NCBI GenBank assembly: GCA_017555025.1
Contig: JAFZHC010000009.1
Coordinates: 62,001 to 126,000, forward strand
DNA: 64,000 bases
Direction: 5' to 3'
DNA from: Akkermansia sp.
GTDB lineage: Bacteria > Verrucomicrobiota > Verrucomicrobiia > Verrucomicrobiales > Akkermansiaceae
How positions within the stretch are numbered: the first letter of the stretch is position 1; each line of letters begins with the position of its first letter. This document shows, in pieces, positions 33,341 to 42,308 of the stretch. The position numbers and the translations under genes are program-made. The notes below the pieces were generated by a model, which was not told the DNA's origin, did no database searches, and saw only the letters and a list, made by a program, of their open reading frames with translations.

Positions 33341-34318
33341 TTAGAGAATCAGCATGCAGTCGCCGTAGGAGAAGAAGCGGTAGCGCTCCTCCACCGCCTG
33401 GCGGTAGGCCTCCATGATAAGCTCTTTGCCGGCAAAGGCGCACACCAGCATGATGAGTGTACTCTGTGGCAGGTGGAAGTTCGTGAGCAGACCGCCCACC
33501 ACCTTGTATTCATAACCGGGGTAAATGAAGATGTCCGTATCGCCGCTGCATGGGGGCAGGGGGCGGCCATGGCGGGTGGCGAGCGTCTCCAGCACGCGCA
33601 CGCTGGTAGTGCCTACGGCCAGCACTCGTCGGGCTCGTTCAATAGCCTCTGCCGTGTCGGCAGGCAGCGTGAAACTTTCGCGGTGCATGTGGTGATCTTC
33701 AATAAACTCAGCCTTCACGGGGCGGAATGTACCCACGCCAACATGCAGCGTGACAAAGCTGTGCGGTACTTGTGTAAGAATTTCGGGCGTGAAGTGCAGA
33801 CCTGCGGTCGGAGCTGCAATAGCGCCTTCATGCTCTGCATACACCGTCTGGTAGCGCTCCTTGTCGGCAGGCTCGCTCTCGCGGTTCATGTAGTGAGGCA
33901 GCGCCAGTCGGCCATATACCTCCGGGTCGATGAACTTATCCCAACGGATGTAGCGATAACCTTCATCATCAATACTCTCCACGGTGCCGGTAGCATCGCC
34001 TACCTGTACGGTGCGGCCAACCTTCATCTTTTTGCCGGGGCGCACCATGCACTTCCACACCAGCTCTTGCGCCAATCCGGCTCGCACGAGCTCAATGCTT
34101 CCATCATTGCTGAAGTAGCGAGCAGGTACTACCTTGGTATTGTTGAGCACAAAGTGGTCACCCGGTTGCACATATTCCAGTATATCGCTGAAATGACGGT
34201 GCTCGATGAGCCCGGTGTCGCGATGAACCACGAGCATGCGGCTCGCCGCGCGATCCGGCAAGGGACGGTCGGCTATCAGCTCTTCAGGAAGGTGGTAATC
34301 GAAATCGACGGTTCGCAT
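33341..34318 (-). CDS. queA: tRNA preQ1(34) S-adenosylmethionine ribosyltransferase-isomerase
   Basis: Transfers the ribosyl group of S-adenosylmethionine to preQ1 in the anticodon wobble position, forming epoxyqueuosine. Recognisable are FDYHLPEELIADRPLPDRAA at the N terminus, GDHFVLNNTKVVPARYF, AAPTAGLHFTPEIL, and TSVRVLET; the C-terminal NFHLPQSTLIMLVCAFAG is strongly conserved. The 325-residue length is slightly short. It follows gltX behind a terminator and has no promoter of its own that I can see. No other queuosine gene is in the window. Confidence 0.95.
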   Translation of the reverse strand: MRTVDFDYHLPEELIADRPLPDRAASRMLVVHRDTGLIEHRHFSDILEYVQPGDHFVLNNTKVVPARYFSNDGSIELVRAGLAQELVWKCMVRPGKKMKVGRTVQVGDATGTVESIDDEGYRYIRWDKFIDPEVYGRLALPHYMNRESEPADKERYQTVYAEHEGAIAAPTAGLHFTPEILTQVPHSFVTLHVGVGTFRPVKAEFIEDHHMHRESFTLPADTAEAIERARRVLAVGTTSVRVLETLATRHGRPLPPCSGDTDIFIYPGYEYKVVGGLLTNFHLPQSTLIMLVCAFAGKELIMEAYRQAVEERYRFFSYGDCMLIL

Positions 34319-34335
34319 ATCTGTTCGGAGAGGAT

Positions 34336-34362
34336 AAAAAGCAGGGCGCGACTCGCGCGCCC
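34336..34362 (-). terminator. Rho-independent terminator of gltX
   Basis: 7-bp stem GGGCGCG / CGCGCCC with a 5-nt loop, followed on the minus strand by TGCTTTTT. It lies between the gltX stop (34387) and the queA ATG (34318), 17 nt from the latter. Confidence 0.8.
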
Positions 34363-34386
34363 TTGCCTGTGTAACTTGTTATCAGC

Positions 34387-35742
34387 TTAGCAGGGGAAGA
34401 CGGAGATGCGGCGCAGCACCTCATCGCGCCCCAGTACTTGCATGATGACGTCAATGCCTGGGCCGGCGTGCGTGCCGGTCAGAGCCATGCGCAGCGGGAA
34501 CATCATGGCACCCACTTTCACACCATTGGCCTTTGCCAGGGGCTTAATAACCTGAAAAGCAGCCTCGCCGCTCCATTCGCTGATGCCGTTGAATGCCTCG
34601 ACCAAGTGATTGAGCATTTCGCGGGCGTTGTCCTGCAACTTAGCCATGTTCTCCTGCTCGTACTCGAGCACCTGCACCCACTTCACCCAAGCCGGCACTT
34701 CGCTCAGCAGCTGTACTTTGGTCTGTACGGCAGGCAGCAGCTCGCGCAGTTGTGCGTTGTCCTCCAGACCGGCGGCGGTGCAGAAGGGCATGGCCAGCTC
34801 GATGAACTTATCAGCGCTCAGTCGCATGATGTGCTGCTGGTTCATCCACTTGCACTTAGTAATGTCAAACTTAGCGGCAGCACGGTTCACATTTTCCAGC
34901 GAGAAGAGGTCAATGAGCTCCTCTTTGCTGAAGATTTCGTTGTCACTTTTGCTGCTCCATCCCAGCAGGGCGATGAAGTTGATAACGGCATCAGGCAGGA
35001 AACCCTCCTCCGGGTAGTTACCCAGCTGGGCACCTACGTCGCGCTTGCTCATTTTGGAGCCATCCGGGTTCTGAATAAGCGGAATGTGGGCATACACGGG
35101 CGGCTCTACACCAAAGGCGTCGAAGAGCTGCAGGTGCTTGAAGGTGTTCATGATGTGATCTTCACCACGAATGACGTGGGAAATCTTCATCTCGATGTCG
35201 TCGACCACATTCACCAGGTGGAAGATGTAGGAGCCGTCGGTGCGCTTTACCACCATGTCGGGGGTGTTCTCCTCGTTGGTGTAGTCCACGGAGATATCGC
35301 CGCATACCAAATCGTGCAGGGTCATCACGCCGTCGCGCTTGAAGCGGAAACGCCATACCGTACCCTCACTCGTGCCGGGAATTTCATCGCCGTTTTTATC
35401 GCGCTTGTTGGGAGCCGGGCACTCATACACGCGGCCCATCTCCACCAGCTTGTTGAAGTAGCGGTCGTAAATATCTTTGCGCTGACTCTGGAAGTACGGC
35501 TCACAGGGGCCACCTTTGCCTTCGCCTTCATCCCAATCCAGCCCCAGCCAGCTCATGCCGGTGAAGATGGCCTTCATGGCGTCTTCCACATGGCGCTCCT
35601 GGTCGGTATCCTCAATACGCAGGATGAAGGTTCCCCCCATCTTGCGGGCAAAGAGATAGTTGAACAGAGCGGTGCGTGCTCCACCAATGTGCAGATACCC
35701 GGTGGGCGACGGTGCAAAACGTGTGCGAATGGACGTTGACAT
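34387..35742 (-). CDS. gltX: Glutamyl-tRNA synthetase
   Basis: Charges tRNA-Glu. The HIGH-type motif is RFAPSPTGYLHIGGARTALF at the very N terminus and the KMSKS loop is SKMSKRDVG. At 451 residues it is close to the discriminating type. An upstream frame extends to 35802, but a TTGAAA/17 bp/TATAAG promoter ends 6 nt before the ATG at 35742, so this is the start and the message is probably leaderless. It is expressed separately from trpB, which has its own terminator 150 nt upstream. Confidence 0.96.
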   Translation of the reverse strand: MSTSIRTRFAPSPTGYLHIGGARTALFNYLFARKMGGTFILRIEDTDQERHVEDAMKAIFTGMSWLGLDWDEGEGKGGPCEPYFQSQRKDIYDRYFNKLVEMGRVYECPAPNKRDKNGDEIPGTSEGTVWRFRFKRDGVMTLHDLVCGDISVDYTNEENTPDMVVKRTDGSYIFHLVNVVDDIEMKISHVIRGEDHIMNTFKHLQLFDAFGVEPPVYAHIPLIQNPDGSKMSKRDVGAQLGNYPEEGFLPDAVINFIALLGWSSKSDNEIFSKEELIDLFSLENVNRAAAKFDITKCKWMNQQHIMRLSADKFIELAMPFCTAAGLEDNAQLRELLPAVQTKVQLLSEVPAWVKWVQVLEYEQENMAKLQDNAREMLNHLVEAFNGISEWSGEAAFQVIKPLAKANGVKVGAMMFPLRMALTGTHAGPGIDVIMQVLGRDEVLRRISVFPC

Positions 35743-35748
35743 GCGCGC

Positions 35749-35777
35749 CTTATACACCATATCACCGCTTTTTTCAA
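35749..35777 (-). promoter_or_regulatory. Promoter of gltX (leaderless)
   Basis: Minus-strand TTGAAA (35772-35777), 17 bp, TATAAG (35749-35754), then 6 nt to the ATG. It is a near-consensus promoter that decides the gltX start. Confidence 0.75.
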
Positions 35778-35885
35778 GCCTTAATTCAACCCGTTTTTTC
35801 AAAAATATGCATCAATTTCTCTCATCTCTCGTATTATGCCGTCGGATTGACAGTTTTACTCTTTGATAATACTGAGAGTAGGTTG

Positions 35886-35930
35886 AAAACAAAACAGGCT
35901 GCATTTCCGAAACCGGGAAATGCAGCCTGT
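35886..35930 (-). terminator. Rho-independent terminator of trpB
   Basis: Perfect 15-bp stem ACAGGCTGCATTTCC / GGAAATGCAGCCTGT with a 7-nt loop, followed on the minus strand by TTTTGTTTTC. It lies 23 nt after the trpB stop. Confidence 0.92.
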
Positions 35931-35953
35931 CGAGAGCTTGCTGAAGCAGTCTA

Positions 35954-37171
35954 TCAGAACTTGTACTGGTCGCCGTAGCCGTAGTGCTCGGCGATATAGT
36001 CCACGTCCTTATCGCCGCGGCCGGAGCAGTTGGCGAGGATGGCACCCGTGCCCATTTCGCGGGCTTTGCGCATGGCAAAGGCGATAGCGTGAGAGCTTTC
36101 CAGGGCGGGGATGATGCCTTCGTAGCGGCTGAGCTTGAAGAAAGCATCGACGGCTTCCTCATCGCTTACAGAGTCGTATTGTACGCGGCCGATATCGCGC
36201 AGGTAGGCATGCTCGGGGCCGACGGAGGGGTAATCCAGCCCGCTGGCAATGGAGTAAACCGGGGCGGGGTCGCCACTTTCATCTTTGAGCATAATACTGT
36301 TGAAGCCATGCATAATGCCTTCCTCACCGTACTTCATGGAGGCAGCGTGGTCACCCAGCTTATCGCCCTTGCCCATGGGCTCAATGCCATAGATGTCAAC
36401 GGGGTCGTCGAGGAATGCTGGGAACATGCCCATAGCGTTGGAGCCGCCGCCTACACAGGCACAGACGACATCAGGCAGTATGCCGGTCATGTCGAGGAAT
36501 TGCTCACGGGCTTCGCTGCCAATCACCATCTGGAAGTCGCGTACCATCATCGGGAAGGGATGCGGCCCCAGTACGGAACCGATGCAGTAAATGGCCGTTT
36601 TGTAGTCGCGCAGGTAGGCCTCGAATGCGCTATCAACAGCTTCTTTCAGCGTCTTAAGACCGTGCTTTACACAAACAACGTTGGCTCCCAGCATTTTCAT
36701 GCGGGTAACATTCGGCGCCTGCTTGGCGATATCTACTTCGCCCATGTGGATTTCGCACTCCAAACCGAAGTAAGCAGCCGCTGTGGCAAGTGCCACACCG
36801 TGCTGGCCGGCACCGGTCTCGGCAATAATCTTTTTCTTGCCCATGAACTTGGCAAGCAAACCTTCACCCATGCAGTGGTTAAGCTTGTGGGCACCGGTGT
36901 GGTTGAGGTCTTCGCGCTTCAGATAAATCTGAGCACCTCCGTTGAGGCGGGACAGGCGTTCGCAGTGGTACACCGGTGTAGGACGTCCTTGGAACTGCTT
37001 ACGGATGCGGCGCAGTTCGTTAATGAACTGAGCCGAGTGGCAAATGCTGTTGTAGGCCTCGGTAATTTCCTTGAACGCAGGTTCGAGTTCGGCCGGCAGG
37101 TATGCGCCGCCGAAACGACCATAAAAGCCGTTCTTATCCGGATGGTGACGGAGGTATGTTCTGAAATCCAT
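35954..37171 (-). CDS. trpB: Tryptophan synthase beta chain
   Basis: A PLP enzyme joining indole and serine to give tryptophan. The PLP-lysine motif [21 protein letters not shown], the phosphate-binding [10 protein letters not shown] and [13 protein letters not shown] are all present, so the protein is of the TrpB1 type. It has 405 residues. It stands alone: trpA and the rest of the tryptophan genes are not in the window. It has a promoter of its own (37197) and a strong terminator. Confidence 0.96.
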   Translation of the reverse strand: MDFRTYLRHHPDKNGFYGRFGGAYLPAELEPAFKEITEAYNSICHSAQFINELRRIRKQFQGRPTPVYHCERLSRLNGGAQIYLKREDLNHTGAHKLNHCMGEGLLAKFMGKKKIIAETGAGQHGVALATAAAYFGLECEIHMGEVDIAKQAPNVTRMKMLGANVVCVKHGLKTLKEAVDSAFEAYLRDYKTAIYCIGSVLGPHPFPMMVRDFQMVIGSEAREQFLDMTGILPDVVCACVGGGSNAMGMFPAFLDDPVDIYGIEPMGKGDKLGDHAASMKYGEEGIMHGFNSIMLKDESGDPAPVYSIASGLDYPSVGPEHAYLRDIGRVQYDSVSDEEAVDAFFKLSRYEGIIPALESSHAIAFAMRKAREMGTGAILANCSGRGDKDVDYIAEHYGYGDQYKF

Positions 37172-37196
37172 GGTTAAAAATAGTGACAGTGCGGTG

Positions 37197-37225
37197 ATTC
37201 TAGCGCAGCGCTTCTGCTATGACAA
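37197..37225 (-). promoter_or_regulatory. Promoter of trpB
   Basis: Minus-strand TTGTCA (37220-37225), 17 bp, TAGAAT (37197-37202). The leader is about 19 nt. I see no leader peptide with Trp codons, so no classic trp attenuation. Confidence 0.75.
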
Positions 37226-37286
37226 GCATAAATCATGTCGGTATGGCTATGCTGCGTCATTTTTTTAAGCTTGCTGCAATCGTGAC

Positions 37287-37314
37287 TTGAAAATATTGAA
37301 AAAAAGAGTATAAT
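37287..37314 (+). promoter_or_regulatory. Promoter of the 37325 secreted-protein gene
   Basis: TTGAAA (37287-37292), 16 bp, TATAAT (37309-37314), 10 nt before the ATG at 37325. The leader should be 3-4 nt. Confidence 0.7.
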
Positions 37315-37324
37315 CTCCGCGACG

Positions 37325-38260
37325 ATGAAGCATCCGTTCTACACAGTCGGCACCGCTCTCCTGCTGGGATTCAGTATCCCTGCCGGGGCCGCCGTTACTG
37401 TTGCGGAAAGGGCGGAGGAAAATGCAACAAGCACTCGTGAGGCGGGTGGCAGTCTTGGTCAGGAATTATTGCGAGTGACTAACGATATGTGGTTTTTGCT
37501 CTCCGGTGTGGCCGACCGTAAGGCTGCGGAAAGCTCTGCTGCCCGCTTCCTCTCGCTGGTGAAGGAGGCTGAGTCGATTGGTAATCGCTTGTATGATTCT
37601 GAGGGGCAGGGGCAGGATTTGGAAGCCCTTGATATGCTGCATTATCGCATTGCCGAATCGTTGGAAGACCTCAATACCGAGTTTACCAGTCTTTGTCGAG
37701 CACGTTGCTATGGCTCTGAAAAGTTGATTGAGGCCTTTCATGCGGCGGTTTCTGCCGGCTTGTTTGATGAAGAATTGTTGCAGGAGCTTACTATGCCCAA
37801 GCCCCCGCTTTCGGAGCGCGAAACGCGGCAGGAGATTGTGCGCTTGAAGCGTTTGATTGAGCCGGACCGTGCTTTGCTTGCCCTGCTGCGTGAGGTGAAG
37901 GACGTGAAGAGTGCTGAAAAATGTGTGGAGCGCTTGCTGAAACTGGCTGAGCGCATGAATGCTCTGCTGCCGGACCAGAGCCTGGCCAACCGTGACTTTG
38001 CGCCCTCTGCCGAGAGGATTGCCCGTGAGGTGTACACCCCGATTTCTCCTTTGTTGTGGGGGATTCGTAGTGAAATTGTGCGTATTGCTGCGCTACCCGG
38101 GTATGAAGATGCCTCGTACGATGCCTTTTCGGATGCCTTGGATGCCGTGTACTCCGTATTGGGAGATACGCACAGCGAGTGGTTTGATGACGTGTTTGAT
38201 GCCTCTTTCCGCACAGATCTGGATGATGCCCTGCATGAGAATGCGACAACTTCTAAATAA
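37325..38260 (+). CDS. Exported helical protein with two copies of the V-K-D motif
   Basis: A 311-residue protein with a typical signal peptide (about residues 1-22, cleavage after PAGAA). The mature part is predicted almost all-helical, acidic and without Cys pairs or known catalytic motifs. It contains two related segments: residues 55-86 (LLSGVADRKAAESSAARFL) and residues 184-215 (LREVKDVKSAEKCVERLLKL). The second is closely similar to segments in the proteins at 56996, 57491 and 61144. I know of no named family. It is followed 34 nt later by gatB but has its own promoter. A periplasmic or cell-surface location is the only inference I make. Confidence 0.75.
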   Translation: MKHPFYTVGTALLLGFSIPAGAAVTVAERAEENATSTREAGGSLGQELLRVTNDMWFLLSGVADRKAAESSAARFLSLVKEAESIGNRLYDSEGQGQDLEALDMLHYRIAESLEDLNTEFTSLCRARCYGSEKLIEAFHAAVSAGLFDEELLQELTMPKPPLSERETRQEIVRLKRLIEPDRALLALLREVKDVKSAEKCVERLLKLAERMNALLPDQSLANRDFAPSAERIAREVYTPISPLLWGIRSEIVRIAALPGYEDASYDAFSDALDAVYSVLGDTHSEWFDDVFDASFRTDLDDALHENATTSK

Positions 38261-38294
38261 AACTTTTAACTTAAAGCAATAATACTTACGAGCC

Positions 38295-39761
38295 ATGCCT
38301 GTTTCTGATTACCTGGTGACAATCGGTCTGGAAGTCCACTGCCAGATTAAGACCGCAACCAAGATGTTCTGCTCCTGCAAAGCGGGTTTCGGTTATGAAC
38401 CGAACACCAATGTGTGCCCTACCTGCCTCGGCATGCCCGGAGCTCTCCCCGTGCTCAACAAATTTGCCATCGAGCGCACCGTGCTCACCGGTCTGATGCT
38501 GGGGTGCAGCATGCCGCCGGTTTCGAAGTGGGACCGTAAGAATTATTTTTACGCCGACATGCCCAAGAATTACCAGACCAGCCAGTTGGATTTGCCCCTC
38601 TGTATTGGCGGCGAAGTTCCTCTGTACTCCTGGGCATTCCCGGCAGATAGTAAGGTAAAGGCTGACGGCGCTGTGGTTCGTACCGTGAAGCTTGATCATA
38701 TCCATCTTGAAGAGGACGCCGCTAAGCTGACCCACTATGGTTCCTATTCTTTGGTGGATTACAACCGTGGCGGCACGCCGCTCATGGAGATTGTGTCGGC
38801 TCCCGACCTGACCAGTCCTGATGAAACTTACGCCTACCTGAAGAGCCTTCAGCAAATTCTCATCTGCGGTGGAATTTCTGATGCTGATATGGAAAAAGGG
38901 CAGATGCGCTGCGATGTCAACGTGTCGCTGCGTCCCCGTGGCCAGAAGGAACTCGGAGCTAAGATTGAGATGAAGAACATCAACTCAATGTCCGCCGCTC
39001 GTCGAGCTCTTTTCTATGAAATTGCCCGTCAGGCTGATGAGCTGGACCGCGGCATTGCTCAGGTGCAGTCCACCCGCCGCTGGGACGATGACTTGGGCGA
39101 AAGCATTGTGATGCGTACGAAGGAGAATGCTCACGATTACCGCTACCACACTTGCCCTGATCTTATTCCCGTTCATACCGCTGAGTATGTGGAAAAGATG
39201 CAGCAGCAGTTGCCTGAGTTGCCCGATGCTCGCCAGCAACGCCTGATGGCACAGTACGGCCTGCCTGTGGCCGATGCCAATACGCTGGTGGCCGATGCTC
39301 AGCTTTGCTCTTACTTCGAGACAGCAGCCGCCGCTACCAAAGCTCCTCGTAAGGTGGCCAACTGGTTGATTAACATTTTCCCTTCCGTGCTTGCGGAGAA
39401 GGAGTGTGAAATTGAGGCATGTCCCGTTGCTCCGGTAACTCTGGCCGGTCTGGTGGATGTGGTGGAGGAGGGCATCTGCTCTGTAAGTCAGGCTCGTGAG
39501 GTGCTGGAGGTGCTGTGGAATCAACCCGAGCAAACAGCAGCCGCCGCTGCAGCAAGTCTGGGGTACAAGAAGGCTGACAGCGGAGCGCTTGAGGCTCTTG
39601 TTGAGCAGGTGATTGCCGAAAATCCTGATATGGTGGCCATTGTGAAGGGGGGTAATACCAAACTCATCAATGCTCTTACCGGTAAGGTGATGAAAAGCAG
39701 TAACCCCAAGCCGAATCCCAAGCTGGTTACCGAGATTCTCATGGCTAAGCTCGGGTTGTAA
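38295..39761 (+). CDS. gatB: Aspartyl/glutamyl-tRNA amidotransferase subunit B
   Basis: The tRNA-binding and kinase subunit of GatCAB, which converts Asp-tRNA-Asn or Glu-tRNA-Gln to the amide form. The signature LEVHCQIKTATKMFC begins near residue 13, with VCPTCLGMPGALPVLN, the zinc-binding cysteines, DYNRGGTPLMEIV and DVNVSLRP after it, and the YqeY-like C-terminal domain at the end. It has 488 residues, the normal size. Because glnS is also in the window, GatCAB here more likely serves Asn-tRNA formation. gatA and gatC are not adjacent. Confidence 0.95.
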   Translation: MPVSDYLVTIGLEVHCQIKTATKMFCSCKAGFGYEPNTNVCPTCLGMPGALPVLNKFAIERTVLTGLMLGCSMPPVSKWDRKNYFYADMPKNYQTSQLDLPLCIGGEVPLYSWAFPADSKVKADGAVVRTVKLDHIHLEEDAAKLTHYGSYSLVDYNRGGTPLMEIVSAPDLTSPDETYAYLKSLQQILICGGISDADMEKGQMRCDVNVSLRPRGQKELGAKIEMKNINSMSAARRALFYEIARQADELDRGIAQVQSTRRWDDDLGESIVMRTKENAHDYRYHTCPDLIPVHTAEYVEKMQQQLPELPDARQQRLMAQYGLPVADANTLVADAQLCSYFETAAAATKAPRKVANWLINIFPSVLAEKECEIEACPVAPVTLAGLVDVVEEGICSVSQAREVLEVLWNQPEQTAAAAAASLGYKKADSGALEALVEQVIAENPDMVAIVKGGNTKLINALTGKVMKSSNPKPNPKLVTEILMAKLGL

Positions 39762-39767
39762 TAGCTT

Positions 39768-41009
39768 GTGTTTCTCCTCTTCGACTGCAATAATTTCTTT
39801 GCCAGCTGCGAGCAGGTGTTTCGCCCGGATTGGCGTAGACGCCCGCTCGTGGTGCTGTCGAATAATGACGGTTGTGTCATTTCCCGCAGTCCCGAAGCTA
39901 AGGCTATCGGGATTGCCATGGGTGAGCCGTATTTTAAATGCCGTGCCAGATTAGAGGCGGCCAATGCCGTTGTTTGTTCCTCAAATTTTTCGTTGTATAC
40001 CGATTTATCTGACCGTATAATGATGCTGTTGGAGGAGGCTTTGCCCGGTGTGCAGCAATATAGTATAGACGAAGCTTTCTCGCATGTGGATGATGTGCAT
40101 GACTGGGTGTCTGTATGCCGGAACCTGCGTGCCACAATTAGCCGCGGCACCGGAATAACCGTGAGTGTTGGAATCGCTCCTACGCGTACCCTCTGTAAAT
40201 TGGCCAATGAAACGGCGAAACATTGTCCGGCTTATGACGGTTTGCTTGTGCTGAGTAGCCCCGAGGATTGGACCCCTCTTCTGGAGGAGACTCCTGTGGA
40301 TGATGTGTGGGGAGTCGGGCGCCGCTTGGCACCGCGTATGCATGCTTTGGGTATACGCACGGCTGCCGGTCTGGCCGCCTGTGGCCTGCAATACCTGCGT
40401 AAACACTTCGGAGTACATGGTGAGCGATTGTCCCTCGAATTGAATGGGGTGTCCTGCCTTGATGAATCGCCCTCGCAAACACGCCAGCAGATAATGGTTT
40501 CACGCTCGCTGAGGGAGGGTATTACGGAATTGTTGCCGTTGAGAGAGGCTTTGTGCCGTTTTGTGGAGAAAGCGGGGCGCATTTTGCGGGCAGAGTCGCT
40601 CATGTGCTCGTCGGTGCATGTGGTTTTGCGAACATCTTATTTCAGAGATGATGGTGCTCGATATGCTGCCAACAGGGGAACGGCTCTTTCCTGCCCGACT
40701 GATGATACGCGATTGCTGACCCATGCTGCAGCCTCTCTGCTGGAAGGGCTTTATCGCCCCGGCTATGAGTACAGAAAAGTGGGTGTTTTGCTGACGGGGC
40801 TGCAGAAAATCAGCGAGGTGCAGCCGACTTTCGAGCATCCCCGCGTGGCGCCGAGCAAATTGATGGCGGTTCTGGATAAATTACAGAAAGCCGGTCATAA
40901 CATTCATTTCGCCAATCAGGGTAAGCAGGAGCTTTGGCACCGCTCATTTGCATCTCCGGCCTATACCACGCGCTGGGCTGATATTCCTGAGACTTCTCCG
41001 TATTTGTAA
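39768..41009 (+). CDS. Y-family DNA polymerase, UmuC-like
   Basis: A translesion polymerase of 413 residues. The catalytic acidic residues are visible in LFDCNNFFASCEQVF near the N terminus and YSIDEAFSHVDD near residue 105, and the FLIPTRT-type fold motif is VSVGIAPTRTLCKLAN. A long C-terminal little-finger and tail region continues to DIPETSPYL. It starts with GTG 6 nt after gatB, so the two are probably co-transcribed. No umuD and no LexA-box-like sequence was seen, so SOS control is not supported by sequence here. Confidence 0.9.
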   Translation: MFLLFDCNNFFASCEQVFRPDWRRRPLVVLSNNDGCVISRSPEAKAIGIAMGEPYFKCRARLEAANAVVCSSNFSLYTDLSDRIMMLLEEALPGVQQYSIDEAFSHVDDVHDWVSVCRNLRATISRGTGITVSVGIAPTRTLCKLANETAKHCPAYDGLLVLSSPEDWTPLLEETPVDDVWGVGRRLAPRMHALGIRTAAGLAACGLQYLRKHFGVHGERLSLELNGVSCLDESPSQTRQQIMVSRSLREGITELLPLREALCRFVEKAGRILRAESLMCSSVHVVLRTSYFRDDGARYAANRGTALSCPTDDTRLLTHAAASLLEGLYRPGYEYRKVGVLLTGLQKISEVQPTFEHPRVAPSKLMAVLDKLQKAGHNIHFANQGKQELWHRSFASPAYTTRWADIPETSPYL

Positions 41010-41041
41010 GGGAAAATTGAGCTGATTTTGCCCTCGATAAC

Positions 41042-41076
41042 AAAAATCCCCCGGTCGTTACGGAACGAACCGGGGG
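41042..41076 (-). terminator. Rho-independent terminator of the GH57 gene
   Basis: 8-bp stem CCCCCGGT / ACCGGGGG, extended internally by CGTT/AACG, followed on the minus strand by ATTTTTG. It lies 20 nt after the GH57 stop and may also stop plus-strand umuC transcripts. Confidence 0.85.
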
Positions 41077-41096
41077 CTGAAAAGGAAAGTCGCATC

Positions 41097-42281
41097 TCAG
41101 GCCAGAGTGGCCTTGTGAGCTTTGTGAATGAGCTCAGCCTCCTGCTTAACTCGCACCTGCAAATCTGCAAGAGCGTTCATATAATAGATATATGCGTCGT
41201 AGGGGGAGGGGTAGGGGGTAAACCCATTGCTCTTTTCCATATAGTGGAAGTGATCTGCACTCTGCAGCTTGCGCCATACGTGAATCATATCGCGGTCTTC
41301 GCTGGCCTTAACGGAGCGCTCAAGCTCATAAATCTTCTTGAGGGCTTCCTGCTGCATGACGTTACCATTCCAATGGGTGGTGGTGCCGAAGGTGGAGCAG
41401 CTCACGGGACTGGGTACATCCAGAGTACCGGTGGAGTCGAACGTGCGCACGCATTCCGTCGGGGTCATGAAGTTGTTGCCGGCAAAAAGGGCTGCCATAA
41501 TCATGCTGCGCCAGAACTCGAATACGCCCGTTGTATCCGGCTGGCGTTCGCCGAGTGTTTCATAATCCATGGAGATGTTAACGACCTGTCCCTGCTGCTG
41601 CCCAAGCCAGTCGGCAAAGGTGTAGGGGGAGAGGGGGTATTCGCTCCAGCTGGGGTCTACTCGACGGTTAGCCAAATCATTGGACAGGTGGCGATTGCGC
41701 ACCAAAGTCTTGGTCTTGGCAATGAGCGGGGCGCATTGCAGCTCGTTGGGGTGCAGATTCTTCATCATGCGGCTGCTGCCATCTGCCATGATGCCTTCCA
41801 ACCCCATATCATAAGCCTGGGCGGCAATGGCATTGGAGTAGAGCATACCGGTATTCCACAGCACCGTCGGGCGCTGCCCGAAGAGCTCCTCAATGAGGTC
41901 AATGTGCTCATTGACCTGCTCAGCAAATTCGCCGGTCGAGTACAGAGAGGCCAGCGAGGCATAGTAGGGCATAGCCAAGAACTCTACGCACCCGGTTTCG
42001 GCCAGCTCGCGGAAGGAGGTGATGAGGTCGGGGCGATGGTACTTTGCCTGTTCCAGAATAACACCGGAGATGGCAAGGGAGAACTTGAACTTGCCATCGG
42101 ACAACTCGATGAGTTGTTTCATGAGCCTGTTGGCAGGCAGGTAGCAGCGCTCGGCTACCTCGCTGAGCACGCGACCGTTCATGGCGTCATCTTCGTAGAA
42201 GGCATGCTCGCCAATCTTGAAGAAGTCGTAAGGAATCAGTCGGTTAGGCTGATGGGCGTGAAATGTCAGAGAAATGTTCAT
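41097..42281 (-). CDS. Glycoside hydrolase family 57 protein, possibly catalytically inactive
   Basis: A 394-residue cytoplasmic protein of the GH57 alpha-amylase/glucanotransferase type. Family regions visible in order: LTFHAHQPNRL (region 1), GCVEFLAMPYYASLASLYS (region 2), LWNTGMLYSNAIAAQAYDMG (region 3) and SMDYETLGERQ (region 4, with the Asp acid/base). In the alpha-amylase group region 3 usually reads NTE-L-I-Y, where Glu is the nucleophile; here Gly replaces it. The protein may therefore be a non-catalytic homologue, as reported for some Bacteroidota GH57 proteins. It follows the glycogen-synthase-like gene (27 nt), which suggests storage-polysaccharide work. Confidence 0.85.
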   Translation of the reverse strand: MNISLTFHAHQPNRLIPYDFFKIGEHAFYEDDAMNGRVLSEVAERCYLPANRLMKQLIELSDGKFKFSLAISGVILEQAKYHRPDLITSFRELAETGCVEFLAMPYYASLASLYSTGEFAEQVNEHIDLIEELFGQRPTVLWNTGMLYSNAIAAQAYDMGLEGIMADGSSRMMKNLHPNELQCAPLIAKTKTLVRNRHLSNDLANRRVDPSWSEYPLSPYTFADWLGQQQGQVVNISMDYETLGERQPDTTGVFEFWRSMIMAALFAGNNFMTPTECVRTFDSTGTLDVPSPVSCSTFGTTTHWNGNVMQQEALKKIYELERSVKASEDRDMIHVWRKLQSADHFHYMEKSNGFTPYPSPYDAYIYYMNALADLQVRVKQEAELIHKAHKATLA

Positions 42282-42308
42282 ATTACCGTAAATGGGTAAG
42301 GGGTGATG

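Noticed and set aside
37172..37324. trp leader peptide or attenuator
   Set aside because: No short frame with Trp codons and no competing hairpins upstream of trpB.
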